Source of the DNA: Orientallactaga sibirica
Lineage: Eukaryota; Chordata; Mammalia; Rodentia; Dipodidae
Direction of reading: 5' to 3'
Length of the DNA: 64,000 nt
NCBI GenBank assembly: GCA_036365145.1
Contig: JAEOAD010002231.1
Coordinates: 3,885,501-3,949,500 of the forward strand
The notes under the pieces were generated by a model, which was not told the origin of the DNA, did no database searches, and saw nothing but the letters and a program-made list of their open reading frames with translations. Below are positions 35,185 to 46,767 of the stretch, piece by piece. The first letter of the stretch is position 1. Every line of letters starts with the position of its first letter. The translations under genes were made by a program, and so were the position numbers.

Positions 35185-35490
35185 CCTGCTGTGAACAAAT
35201 ACCTGACTGGAAACAACATAAAATAAAAAATGACTTATTTTGGCTTACAAAGTTTCAAGGTAAGGAAAACATGGCAGACAGACTCATCACATTTCTGTCT
35301 TGAGTCAGCAAGCAGAGAGCAAAGGAAGTGGGGCTGAGCTATAAAACCCCAAAGCCCATCCCCATTGAGCTACTTTCTCCATCAAGGCTCTGTCTTCCAA
35401 AGATCCCACAGCCACCCTACCCTGTGCCACCAGCCAAGGACCAAGTACACATGAGCTATGAGAGACATTTTACATGCAAACCACAACACA
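35185..35490 (-). mobile_element. MaLR-type solo LTR
   Basis: 'tttcctgctgtgaacaaatacctgac', 'gacttattttggcttaca' and 'gcaaaccacaaca' read, in reverse, like the family at 29.6 kb (5' TGTTGTGGTTTGC, late 'gtaagccaaaataa'). Confidence 0.65.
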
Positions 35491-35808
35491 GCCCTACCCT
35501 ATGTTAACCTCCAGAGGCATTCCTCTTACATGAACCCATCTCTGCAACTTGATCACTCACTATTTCCTAAAAATACTTGGCATTTTCTATTCATCCTGAA
35601 AAGAAAGTACATTCCATTTATAATCTTTTGCTCCACCTGGACCTATTTTCTGAAATCTTACCTATGATCCTAAGTCCATGTAAAATCTTTTCTGAAGCCT
35701 TTCTTGATTTCCCCATCCAAAATGCAGCCATCAGTAGAAAGTACTCTGAAGGTATATTAGACATACATCTTCACTTCAAGGAGCTGCATTACTGTGAGTT
35801 GTTTCTTA

Positions 35809-36008
35809 AATATATTTTATTTTATTTATTTATTTGAGGGGGGTAGATAGAGAGAGAACGGGCACACTAGGGCCTCCAGCCACTGCAAACAAACTCCAGA
35901 TGCATGTGCCACCTTCTGCATCTGGCTTACATGGGTTCTGGAGAGTGGAACCTGGGTCCTTTGCCTTTGTAGGCGGGCTCTTTAATGACTAAGCCATTTC
36001 TCCAGCCC
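35809..36008 (-). mobile_element. tRNA-derived SINE
   Basis: Antisense copy: (TTTA)n tail, short GA run, body 'ccactgcaaacaaactccagatgc', head 'aagccatttctccagcccc'. Confidence 0.88.
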
Positions 36009-36089
36009 CTATTCTAAGTTTTTGAAGGACAGAAGATGGCTTTCATCTTTCAGTGTCAACAGTGCCCATAGCACAGATGGATTTATAAA

Positions 36090-36510
36090 TGAATGGCTGG
36101 GGCATGAAGAGATGGCTCAGTCAGTAAAGTGCTTGCCTTGTAAGCTTAAGGACCTGAGTTCAGATGAGCTTGGGCATGTTCAGGGTGGTATGGCTGTAGA
36201 CGAGGACCTGAGTTCAAGTCTCTTTACCCAGGTATGTATCCAGGACAAGGTGGTACACATCTGTAACCCCAGAGCTCAGAAGGTAGAGATAGGCAGAACT
36301 TTGGGGCTTATCAGCAAGTCAGTCTATATTAACTGGTGAACACGAGGCTAATGAGAGAGTTTGTCTGAAGAACAGGTGGACAGTATTCCTAAGGATAACC
36401 CGAAGTTGTCCTCTGGTCTTTCCAAGCACATGCACATATGTGCCCACACACATACTTACATATATGCATGCACACCACACACACACATACACACCAATCA
36501 ATAAATAAAT
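36090..36510 (+). mobile_element. B3/B2-like SINE with CA-rich tail
   Basis: Head 'gaagagatggctcagtcagtaaagtgcttgcc', B box 'gagttcagat', later 'gttgtcctctggtctttcc', then CA/CATA-rich tail and 'caataaataaatg', as in B3/B2. The centre contains a second 'gaggacctgagttcaag', an internal duplication. Confidence 0.65.
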
Positions 36511-37663
36511 GTACAAACAAATGGGTGATGGATTTGTACTAAGATAAAAATATGTAGAATCTTTCTTGAAAAAGAAAAAGATACTTCTGTAATTTATTAG
36601 GGATGCTTGATCACAAGGAACAGCTGAATTTAAACCTGAATATGGGAGAAATATTTATGTGTGCAGTGATATATAAAAGCAAAACAAATAGCCCAACTAT
36701 TTCTTTCCTTAAGATCAACTTTGCTTATTAAACTTTGAGCTCTACAATCACTAAATAAGAATAATGTGTCATTTTCATACTTCAGACTTCCACTAAAGCA
36801 GAGGAAATGTTCAGTAAAGACGTAAAGTGTTTGTGTCCATTTAGGTGTGTCTCACAGGAAGCACCCACATCAAACTGATATTAATGATCACTTGTGGGAA
36901 AAACAGTGGCTTTGGAGGAGAATATGAAAGGGATTTTTACCATTACTGTACATAGCCTCAATTGTTTTAGTATTTTTATAATATGCATATCTGTATATGT
37001 TTTACACTATGTGTGAAGTGACGATTTTAAAAATGAATTTTAGGCTACATGGTACTGCTTATGATGCCTCAGAGTTCTTTGGAACTCCAAGAAGAAGACA
37101 ATAAAAAGTTGGCTGAATACTTTCCATATGATATTCTCTGCAGTCACTTAAAAAATCTTGTCAGTAGAAACATAAATATATGTAAGACAATTTAAGAATA
37201 AAATGGAAAACCATTGAAAATATAGATATTGTGCAAGTACTTTAAAATCATGTAAACCTTTCCTGTAAAAATTTACTATTTAAAAACCATAGTTATAAGA
37301 TCAGAAAAGTATTATGAGCAAAATCAATAAAGCTATTAAAACATGTTTAATTCTTAAAGGATCTAGTAAGTGCTAGCAATAAAACAAAATGAAGGAACAT
37401 CTGGAAGGCAAGGAAGTTGAAAGATACGACATTAAAAAGCAAATGGTGTGCTTAGTGCTACTGAGGGACTTCAGCAAGTGGAAATAAACCCATCCAAGAT
37501 AAATACAGAGTTTGTGTAATTACAATGAGCCCAAAGATGGGTTTAACATTTATATATCTCCTGGGAAGCTTTGTGAGTCACAGACATAAAACCAAAGTAC
37601 CAGGAGGTTATTAAAATATTATTTCCTGTTGTATCGGAGAACTTGAGAAGAGAATAAACATAC
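36511..37663. other. Intron next to the exon, unclassified
   Basis: About 1.1 kb directly downstream of the donor site at 37663. AT-rich, no repeats recognised. Confidence 0.45.
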
Positions 37664-37787
37664 CGATAACTTGCATGGCCGGTTCCACATCGGTCGTAGC
37701 CTCTTCCAACAGGGACAGCAGCTTGGCGGATATCTGATGCACCGACTCAATGTTGCTAAACAAGCTCTCCATGTCCAGCCTGTCAAT
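37664..37787 (-). CDS. ARHGEF38: ARHGEF38 exon: N-terminal part of the DH domain
   Basis: 124 nt: 41 codons plus one base. The acceptor is a clean pyrimidine tract, 'gtctctgcctcttcag|ATTGAC', and the donor is 'ATCG|gtatgt'. The translation runs IDRLDMESLFSNIESVHQIS then AKLLSLLEEATTDVEPAMQV and I. This corresponds to DH helices after conserved region 1, where the L-F-x-N-I-E pattern is typical. The exon starts on a codon boundary. The frame stays open upstream of the acceptor, but that sequence reads as intron. No upstream exon carrying the 'E-K-x-Y' conserved region 1 was found to the right, up to 64 kb. Confidence 0.9.
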
Positions 37788-39439
37788 CTGAAGAGGCAGA
37801 GACTCTGAGCACCGGCAGATGGGGAGGGAAGCACAGTGTACAGTTTCCTCCTGCCAAGCAGCATTGCATCTGTCTGCCCATGCTGCCACCCTCCACTGTT
37901 GCCTTAAACATTCTTTATTTAGGATTTCTAGAGTAAATGTACAGCTTGCATCTAGGAATTTGGGGTGGTGTGTGGTACTCTGTCTTTTAATTTTAACATT
38001 TTGAATCAAGTGTACCACGGCATACCCCAATAAAACCCAGAATGGGAGATTTAAACCTTAGTGGTGTTTCTATTAACTGCCTTCTATGAAAGTGTATATT
38101 AGTTTGTATAAATTTAGAATAGTTTACTGCTTTTACAAACTTTATCCTTTAAAACTGACTTATTTCAAAGCAGTTTTAAGCCACAGATGCTCTAAAAGTG
38201 ATGAAAAATAAATTTCCTGGGTTGCTTCTTGCTCTTTTTCTTTGAAATAAACATGAATTTAAATATATAACAAATATACAATAATTAAGGATTTATTATG
38301 TTATTTCAGGCACATCCTCAAAGTCATTCTTTGGATAAGTGTGATCATTCATTATGTGACACACACATATATATGTATGTATACATATGTATACATACAT
38401 ATATATGTCTGTGTTTAAATTTCAATTATTTATTCATCATTTATTTGTATAATTCATTTATTCATATAATGTCACATATATATAAATTTCATTTATTCAT
38501 TCATCAAATATTTCCTGATATTTCCATATATTACCTTCTATGGGCTAAGAATTATATCAGAAAAGAGAAGCTGTCATAGACAGGGAGAGATGAGTACAGG
38601 GATGGCCACCTATCTGCAGCAGTCTGCATGTGGTGAGATATGTCTTTGGATTTGGCTGGTTCTTGATCCCTTATTCGAATCTCCTTGCACAATCAAGGAA
38701 TGTTTCTTCAGGGTGCAACCACATTGGTGCAGACTCCACTGGGGCTAGTGTACAGTGGGGAACAGGGAATGGTGCCATTTGCTCATGTTTACTGTGGTGA
38801 AGTCATGGATGTGTAGCCAGACCATCCATAATCATGTCCTGGAAGAGTTTCCCAGGTTACAAACAGAGCTGCTGACAGAGGTCAGCAAAATTAAAGGCAA
38901 GAGTGATACTGGGAGTCCAGTTAAGGAAAGAGCACTAGTAAGTAATTGAAAGACCTAAGACGTAGAGCTGAAGGGATTCTTTAGATGAAAGCAACAACTT
39001 CTGCTTCGTTCCCATGCTTTCAACATCACTATTAGTTGTACCAGGTTTATTCAAGGGAAAGGACAAAGCAGCTTGTTCACCTTTCCATCTGATTCCTTTG
39101 GACATTGGTGCATCTGTTCTCCATAATGGATACAGATACTACTTTATTAAAGATATTCTGTCATTGATGTCGGAAGCATGGTAAATATTTAAACTTGTTA
39201 AAATGGACTACAGTGGCAGTTATTTCCTGAGCAGTACAGCCATACCCTTTATATATATTTCTCTCAATCATTCTGGAAAATTCATCACTTTCTTATCATC
39301 ATTCCCATTCACAAGATAACTCCCAGCACATTTATAATCAAATCTACATAATTGTATGCAATGATTTATTTCAATATAGAATAGAACAGGGTTTTTTTTT
39401 TTTTTTTTTTTACGGTTTTTATGTTATCTGAATTTATTG
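37788..39439. other. Upstream intron, mostly unclassified
   Basis: Holds the palindrome at 38359-38414 and an L2-like phrase at 38490-38580 ('cattcatcaaatatttcctgat'). Otherwise no repeat, exon or promoter recognised. Confidence 0.4.
38359..38414. repeat. 56-nt near-perfect palindrome
   Basis: Centred on CATATG at 38384-38389. The two 28-nt arms pair at every position except one (38364/38409). It is built of CA, TA and GTAT units, and so could arise from two facing microsatellites. It can form a hairpin or cruciform. Confidence 0.9.
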
Positions 39440-39526
39440 GAATTAGGGATTTAGCTCAGTGGTACAATGCTTGACTAGTATGCATGAAGCCCTGGATTCA
39501 ATTCCCAGAACTGAAAAAAAAAATCA
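39440..39526 (+). mobile_element. ID element
   Basis: 'ggatttagctcagtggtacaatgc' to 'gccctggattcaattccc', then poly(A). Confidence 0.87.
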
Positions 39527-39953
39527 CTGAAATGATCTATATTCCCACACTAATTACATAACATTACAATCACTGTTGGTTTTTTTGAATCTTTAATTGT
39601 CTCCAAAATTATGCCTTCATTAAGTTATTTACTAAATAAGAGAAGATAGATGTGACTCTTTTGCCTGAAATCTATGGATGTTCAGGACTTCCAATTACTA
39701 TATTATGAAGTATATTTAATATTTTATACAAAATATATAGAAAGCATATAATAGTTATATGGCTCATTCTATTAACTATCACTTATGAAATTATTATGTA
39801 GTTAATTATTATAAATTTCTCAAAACCACTGACTTAATGCACTACTGAGTCTAGAGCATTATCGTCTATGTTGGATATTAATTAAATCCACAAAAATGCA
39901 GTTCTGCTTAAGACAAGACATGTTTTTCAAAACTTGTACAGGAACCAATTTTT

Positions 39954-40269
39954 ATTTTATTTTATTTTATTTTATTTTATTTTATTTTATTTTATTTTAT
40001 TTTATTTTATTTTATTTTATTTTATTTTTTGGAGAGAGACACAGAGAGAGACAGACAGAGAGGGAGAGGGAGACAGAGAGAATGGGCACGCCAGCAGTCT
40101 CTCAGTTGTTGTGAATGAAATCCAGATGCATGCGCCCCCTTGTGGGCAAGTGTGGCATTTGCGCCCTTGTGTCACTTTGCATCTGGCTAAACGTGGGACC
40201 TGGAGATTGGAACCCGGTTCTTAGGCTTAGCAGGCAGGCACCTTAACCACTAAGCCATCTCTCCAGCCC
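39954..40269 (-). mobile_element. tRNA-derived SINE, long subfamily, expanded A-tail
   Basis: Antisense copy flanked by a perfect AGGAACCAATTTTT (39940-39953 and 40270-40283). The A-tail has become about 14 TTTTA units on the plus strand (to about 40026). GCGCCCCCTTGTGG (40132-40145) is the inverted CTCF-like motif of this subfamily. Confidence 0.95.
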
Positions 40270-40439
40270 AGGAACCAATTTTTTATAGATTCATTTATTT
40301 TAAATGTGTTGGTGGTTATTTTTTCAAATTATTTTGAAATGATGCTCTCGAAATTATAAAGGTTTATTCCCTAGTTTATTTACTATATAACATGATGATC
40401 ACATGTGATTCACAGTGTGTCCATATTATTATTCCCTTT

Positions 40440-40615
40440 TGTTGTATAAACTATTCTGTGAATTTGAAGTATCTTATTTCACAAATGGCCCAGTCTGTGA
40501 AGTATGAACCAGCTCACAGGTGGGGAAATGAATGCAAAGTAAGGCAAGGTGCTATATGCTAAGTTACACAGATATTCACAGCAGATCTAGAACCACTGAC
40601 TAACCTTGAAGTCTG
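40440..40615 (-). repeat. MIR SINE, ancient
   Basis: 'aggtggggaaatgaatgcaaagtaagg' and 'agttacacagatattcacagcagatctagaacc' are the antisense MIR core ('gaggaaactgaggc..ggtcacacagctag'). Confidence 0.65.
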
Positions 40616-40619
40616 TGCC

Positions 40620-41599
40620 TTCCTCTCTCCTTAGGAAAAAAGCAATGGAGTACTTTGTTCAGACTCTGGGTTCTTGCTGAATTGTTCACCAAGTTGTCAC
40701 TTTTGCAACTCATTTGGCAAGGTCACTATCATGTATATCTAATTTAGATTACAAATCTACTTAGCAAGGATCTAATTTGACACTGTATCTGTAATCTTAG
40801 CTCAGTGCAACAAATTCTGAACAGCAGAAAGTTAGGTTTTAATTCCATTTCTTCCTGAAGGACAGAAAGGATTAAAACATCAATTGGCCTGGTTTCAATC
40901 ACATCACCTCGGGCCCTTGGGGATTCTGTGAATCATAAAATGAATTCACATCCAGGCAAGGCTGTGCAAAAGAACAAATAAACACCTGCTCCAAATCGGC
41001 TTTTAAAAATGATAGATGATTTTATGATTACTGATAAAAATTCATGGAAACATCTATATGCATTTATTAATCATTTACTCACAATAAGTAATGCTCTGAA
41101 AGCTTAAAAGTGAATTCTAATTTAAATGGATTAATATTATTTTCTGAAAAAAAATACAGTTGAAATAAACACAGTTTAAGCCAAATCATTATGGAATAAT
41201 TCAAACTTATAAAAAATGTAGAAATTAAAACTCATGATTTGCATTGAGAATTCAATTTGTTGCCTTACAAAAGTATTCACATGGAATATATTTCAAATTA
41301 TAAGTTTTCATTACATTCAAATAATTGTTAAAGAATTTAACATCAAGTAGTTTCTCCATATTAGTTCTTTTTGGCTCAAGATTATTTGGGCAACTATGGT
41401 CTTTTGTGGTTTCATACAAATTTTAGGACTATTTTGTATTCCAGAGAAAAGTATCTTTGGAACTTTGATAGTGCATTAAAATCATAAGGTGCTTTGAGTA
41501 GTATGCATATCTTAACAATACTATTTTTTCAGTCCTGAATATTTGCTATCATTCTGCTTATCTATGTCTGCTCTAAATTCTTTATCAATATTTGAGAGT
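40620..41599. other. Intron, AT-rich, nothing recognised
   Basis: About 1 kb. No repeat or exon recognised. The stretch at 40860-41000 is slightly more complex than its surroundings. Confidence 0.4.
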
Positions 41600-42136
41600 T
41601 TTCAGTGATTTCAAACTGCAGTAATCAAACTAGTATAGTACTAACACAAATCTACACCCACATACCAATGAAACAGAATAGAAAATGCAGAAAATAATCT
41701 ACATATTTATGGTCAATTGATTTCAACAAAGGTGCCAAGGCCACACAAACATGTAAGGAACGATTTCTTTATAAATAGTTCTAAGAAAATTCGCTAATTA
41801 CTATACAAAAATGAACTGAAAATGTATTAAAGACCTAAAACTGTGAAGTTAGTAAGAAAAATAAAAATACTAAAATGGGAAAGCTCCATGGTGTTAGTCT
41901 GAGCAATGACCTTTTGGATGTAATATTAACAATAAGGCATCAGAAGTGAAAATATACAAGTTGGGATAACATCAAACAGGAATCCTCCTGCACAGTTAAG
42001 GAAACAATCAAAATGAAGGTACAACTGGTTGGAGACTATTTGTAAGCCACATATCTGATAAGAGCCTGATGTTCAAAATGTATAAGGAACCCAACTCAAA
42101 AGTAAGAAACTCACCTGATTTAAAAATGGACCTAGG

Positions 42137-42367
42137 GGCTGGAGAGATGGCTTAGCAGTTAAACGCTTGCCTGTGATGCCTAAGGCCCCCGGTACGAGGC
42201 TCAGTTCTTCAGGACCCATGTAAGCCAGATGCACAAGGTGGTGCATGCATCTGGAGTTCGTTTGCAGTGGCTGGAGGCCCTGGTGCACCCATTCTCTCTC
42301 TCTCTCTCTAACTGCCTATTTCTCTCTCTCTCTCTCTCAAATAAATAAATAATAAAATATTTTTTAA
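42137..42367 (+). mobile_element. tRNA-derived SINE inside the old L1
   Basis: Sense copy flanked by AAAAATGGACCTAGG (42122-42136) and a near copy at about 42368-42382. Confidence 0.9.
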
Positions 42368-42536
42368 AAAATTGGACCTAGGACCTGAGTAGGCACTTCT
42401 CAAAGGAAAACACAATAATGGCCAAGAAATATATGTAGAAGTGCTCAGGATAACAAATCACCACAAAAGTGCAAAGTACAAACTCAATGGCATATCATAT
42501 CACACCTGTCACAATAGCTATCAAGAAGGATAAAAG

Positions 42537-42689
42537 GGCTGGGTGTGGTGGCGCAAGCTTTTAATCCCAGCACTTGGGAGGCAGAGGTAGGAGTATCGCC
42601 AAGATTTCAAGGCCACTCTGAGACTACATAGTGAATTCCAGGACAGCCTGAGCTAGAATGAGACCCTACCTTGTAAAAAAAAAAAAAAA
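42537..42689 (+). mobile_element. B1 SINE inside the old L1
   Basis: Sense B1 with poly(A). AAGAAGGATAAAAG repeats perfectly at 42523-42536 and 42690-42703. Confidence 0.95.
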
Positions 42690-43934
42690 AAGAAGGATAA
42701 AAGATAGCAAGTACTGGAAAGGATGCTGCACAGTGTTGGTAGAAATGTAAATTAATATAGCCATTATTGAGAATGGTATGGAAGTCATAAAAAAGGTAGA
42801 ACTACCATGTAATACAGGACCCCAGACTATGGGATTATAAACTCAGGAATTGAAATTAGAATGTTAAAGAAATTTCTACAGTGTCATTTTTGTATGAATA
42901 TTCACCATAACAAATGGATAAAGTGGTATATTCACAGAATGGATACAACTTAGCCTTTTAAAAGCATGAATTCCTGTTCTGCAGGATAGCATGGATGAAA
43001 CTTAACATTATATTAAGTGAAATAAGCAAGTCACTGAAAGCAAATACTGCATGGTCTCACTTATATGGAGAGTGTGAACATGTCAGGCTTTTATAAATAG
43101 AGAGTAAATTATATCAGAGGCTGGGGGGTGAGTGTCCCTTAAAAATGTTGATCAAAGTCAAATTTTTTGTTAGGCAGAAGGAAAAAGTTCAAGAGATCTA
43201 TTGTCCATCACAGTGAATGCAGTTCACATACATACTTGAAAGTTGCTGAGAGCAGACTTTAAGTGTTCTTACCACACACAGAATAGGTGGTTTTGAGGTA
43301 ATGTGCATGTTAAGTTCCTGAATTTAGCCATTTCATAATGTATGCATATACCAAAATATCATGTTTTAACATAAATATATACATTTTTTGTTTTTCAATT
43401 AGAAAAGTAAATTTAAAAATAATGAATTTATAGCCATATGTATATATAAAATAAATAAAATCTGGTCAAAATCTATAGTAAATGACAGAGTTATTTTGTA
43501 CTCCACACAATTCATTCCTTGGTTTCCCTACTTTTATATCCTAGCCAACTGCATTCATTTGTTCAAAAAATGTTTTGTCTTCATATAACTTTACATCATA
43601 TGATCTATCAGAAATGGAATCTGGGAAGAATATTGTTTGTCTGAGTTTTATCCATTTTTCTATCATTTCTTACATTTTTTAGAGGATTGGCAGGGAGGGC
43701 AACAGTGCCTCATCTCTTTCTGATCCTGCTGGAATTCCTAGTCAGGATTCCTTGCTCCCTTCCCCACTCTTTATGGTGGTAGGCATGTCCCCTAGCTAAC
43801 CAATGAGTATATGTCTAGTTGGCCAATCAATAATTAATCTAGGGTGGGTATATTCCCAAACAAAGCCAATGAGAATGTTACCTGACATTTAATAAAAGGT
43901 TATTGGGAAATAGAAAACTCTGATTACATGTTTT

Positions 43935-44280
43935 GCAGTCTAAATGTTTGTATTCCCATCATCTCAAATTCATGTCTCAAGATCCTACCTACAAGGTGAT
44001 AGTTTTAAGGGATGGGGCCTTTGTAAATGAGTTAGATCATTAGGGTGGAGCTTTCATGAATCAGATTAGCAACCTTATAAAAGAGAGGTTGGAGAGAGTC
44101 GACTTTTTGCCAATTAGGGTTATGGCTAATAAGCAGATGTCTAAGCCCATCATCAGACATCAATCTACCTGTACCTTAGTTTAGACTTTCCAACTTTTAG
44201 AACTATAAGAAATACACTTTTTTTGTTTAAACCACTGAATTTTTGGCATTTTGCTATGGAATCTCAAACAGAAAAGGCCA
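43935..44280 (+). mobile_element. MLT1-like MaLR LTR
   Basis: 'gtctaaatgtttgtattcccatcatctcaaattcatg', 'gatggggcctttgtaaatgag', 'gaactataagaaatacac' and 'gtttaaaccactgaattt' follow the MLT1 consensus in order. Old and diverged. Confidence 0.75.
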
Positions 44281-44694
44281 ATATGCTACTGTTTTGTCTT
44301 CAACAGTCATCTTTGTGTGGAACTTGAATGTGAAAAGGTGATACAGAGAGGAAAGCTACAACTGACAACATTGTGTTAGCACCTGGAACTGATCTTGCCA
44401 GACATCCTCATGGCACAAGCCAGTTGCTTGTGTTTTGTTTAATCAAGTTTGAATTTTATTTCTCCTTTAACTGAAAAGGGATTAATAAAATTTTGGATTG
44501 AGCCAAATTCTATACCCTCTATGGAAAATTTCATGCTTTGTTAAAATTAATCTTTTTGTCTCCCATACTTCTATGATTCTTTAGCAATTACTTTAATTGT
44601 AAAAATTTATGGGGTAACAAAATAATTTGATATATGTATAAAGTATGTATTGGTGAAATTAGCATAGTTAAACTTTCCATCTCTTTAAACATTT

Positions 44695-44845
44695 AATTTT
44701 TTGTTTTGTTTTGTTTTTTGAAGTAGGGTCTCACATTAGCCCAGGCTGTCCTGGAATTCACTATGCAGTCTCAGGTTGGCATTGAACTCAGAGAAATCCT
44801 CTGACCTCAGCCTCTCAAGTGCTGGGATTAATGGCATGTGCCACA
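44695..44845 (-). mobile_element. B1 SINE
   Basis: Antisense B1 with (TTTTG)n tail, 'gtagggtctcacattagcccaggctg', ending 'gctgggattaatggcatgtgcc'. Confidence 0.87.
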
Positions 44846-45344
44846 TGTAGTGATTATACTTCATTATACTCAGGGGGACAGAGGGGTGGTTAAATATATG
44901 TATGCAATCTGTGCTATTCAAATAAGAGTGTAACATTTTCATCTCTTTCCCAGTTTGTGTTTGGAGACTTTCAATTCTCCTCTTCTAGTTACTCATGAAA
45001 TATATAATGGCTTATTATACCCTCTACTCCTCACCAGCGTTCTCTAGAATGTCAGGACTTAACTAGTTCTGATTATGTTTGGGTTTGCATTATCCATCCT
45101 CCTACAATCCTTGCGCCTACTCTTGCCAGCCCTTAGAAACAGTTATTCCACATTCTATATTTTCATGTCTATATATGATGGAAAATACAAAATTTGTTTT
45201 TCTGTGACTTATTTCTCTGAACTTACTGTCCTCCATTATGACTGGACTTATTTCGTTTAACATACATTCCTTCATATGACAAAATAGCATCCTTTTATGA
45301 CTGAAAAATCCTCCAGTGAATATATTAGACCAACTTTTCTTTAT

Positions 45345-45632
45345 CTTGTGTTCGACTGTGAAATGTAGTGGGGCTATTTTGAAGGGTTATAGAAACTTTT
45401 AGGAGGGGGAGTCTTCTGGAGAAATGGATCACTAGGAGGGAGCCTTAAGGTTTTACAGCTTAGCACCACTTCCTGACCTCTCTCAGCTTCCTGACTATGA
45501 TTCAATGGACCAGCTGCCTCAGTTCCTGCTGTCATGTATATATCCCATTTTAAAACTGTAAGCCAAAAAAATCTCTCCCTTAAATTGCTTCTTGTCATGT
45601 ATTTGTTCACTGCCATGACAAAATTAAGTAAA
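45345..45632 (+). mobile_element. MaLR-type LTR within the old L1
   Basis: 'gggctattttgaagggttatag', 'ttttaggagggggagtcttctgg', 'ccacttcctgacctctctcagcttcctgac' and 'ctgtaagccaaaaaaatctc' match the 29.6-kb LTR family. The first bases are lost or mutated. Confidence 0.72.
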
Positions 45633-45959
45633 ATGCTATTGATCCATTGGTGGGCATCTAAGTTGACAGCAAGTCATAGCTATTGTGAAAAGCACAGCAA
45701 CAAAAGTAGGCGCCCAGGTGCCTCTGATATCCTTTCCTCTGCATAAATGTCCAGAAGTAGAATAATGGATCATTTGGTAGATCTGTTTTTCGGATTTCAG
45801 TTTCTTGTGGAATCTCAGTACTGTTCTCTACAGTGTCTGCATTGGCTTACATTGCTAACATGCAGTGCGTGAGATTTTGCTTTTCCCAACACTCTTAATA
45901 GTACATTGTCTTCTTGATAATAGCCATTTTAATTAATGGGGTGAAAGAATATCAAATTT

Positions 45960-46180
45960 TAATTATTTATTTATATTTATTTATTTATTAGAGAGAGAAA
46001 GGCAGAGAGAGAGAGAGAGAGAAAGAGAATGAGCATGCTAGGGCCTCCAGCCACTGCAAAGAAACTCTAAACGTATGTGTCACCTTGTGCAGCTGGCTTA
46101 CGTGGGTACTGGGAAATTGAACTTGGGTCCTTATGCTCCACTGGCAAGTGCCTTAACAGCTAAGCAATCTTTGTAGCCCC
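45960..46180 (-). mobile_element. tRNA-derived SINE within the old L1
   Basis: Antisense copy with (TTTA)n tail and GA run, ending 'taagcaatctttgtagcccc'. Confidence 0.87.
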
Positions 46181-46526
46181 AAATTGCAATTTTGATTTGC
46201 ATTTCTCTCATGGTTAATGAAGTTGAGCATTTTTTCATAAATTTCTTCATTTGAGAACTGACTACTCATATCCTTTGCCTATTTTAAATTAAATTACATT
46301 TTATTGTTGAGTTTTTAAGTTCCTTATGTATTTTGTATATTAGTCTCTTTTTAGATATATAATTTGCAGTATTTTCCCTTATTGTGTAGTGTGTAGGTTA
46401 TTGACTGTTAATTGCTTCCTTTACTAATTCATGAGTCTTGCTTTGAATTACTATCTGTATGTGTGTGTGTGTGTATAATCAGAGATCTTTATTAAATTAC
46501 CTGTCTCTGTCAAAACTATGAGTTTT

Positions 46527-46679
46527 GATTGGAGAGATTGCTTAGCAGTTAAAGGCATTTGCTTACAAGGCCTGACAGCCAGGGTTCAATCCCTAATACC
46601 CAAGTAAAGCCAGATGTACTCCACTGGTGCATGCACCTAGAGTTCATTTGCAATGGCAAGGGGCCCTGGATGCCCACTT

Positions 46680-46724
<45 letters not shown>

Positions 46725-46767
46725 GCTTCTCTCTCCTGCTTTCAAATAGATAAATTATTTTAAAAAA
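46527..46767 (+). mobile_element. tRNA-derived SINE
   Basis: Sense, somewhat diverged copy ('gattggagagattgcttagc') with a (CT)n block at 46684-46716 and a short A-rich tail. Confidence 0.85.

Larger units (their letters stand above)
2298..37787 (-). other. ARHGEF38: ARHGEF38 gene, internal part (three exons and two introns)
   Basis: Three minus-strand exons encode successive parts of one DH (Dbl homology) RhoGEF domain. Exon lengths are 124, 148 and 200 nt. Joined, they read through without a stop: the first ends after one base of a glycine codon that the second completes, and the second ends after two bases of a lysine codon that the third completes. DH proteins catalyse GDP release from Rho-family GTPases in the cytoplasm. 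I assign ARHGEF38 from recollection of its protein around 'SNIESVHQISAKLLSLLEE' and '[16 protein letters not shown]'. The paralogues ARHGEF37 and DNMBP differ more in these blocks as I remember them. The first exon(s), with the start codon and DH conserved region 1, should lie beyond the right end, or in 37.8-64 kb where I could not find them. The exons for the rest of DH, the BAR-like part and the SH3 domains should lie beyond the left end. Confidence 0.85.
41600..43400 (+). mobile_element. Old L1: end of ORF2 and 3' UTR
   Basis: Phrases such as 'caattgatttcaacaaaggtgccaagg', 'gaactcaaaagtaagaaactcacc', 'acaatagctatcaagaagg', 'aggatagcatggatgaaac' and 'catggtctcacttatatgg' are classic L1 ORF2 3'-end and UTR sequence of an ancient mammalian L1. 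All frames are broken. Two SINEs are inserted (42137-42367, 42537-42689). Confidence 0.85.
45195..46485 (-). mobile_element. Old L1, antisense ORF2 fragment
   Basis: 'gacttatttctctgaacttactgtcctcc', 'gttgatccattggtgggcat'-type wording, 'gatttgcatttctctcatggttaatgaagttgagca' and 'ttccttatgtattttgtatattagtc' are inverse L1 ORF2. A MaLR LTR (45345-45632) and a tRNA SINE (45960-46180) interrupt it. Confidence 0.8.

Noticed and set aside
37791..38030. Upstream extension of the exon frame to an ATG at 38030
   Set aside because: The reading frame is open by chance. A strong pyrimidine-tract acceptor at 37788-37805 marks the exon start, and the upstream residues do not resemble a DH domain.
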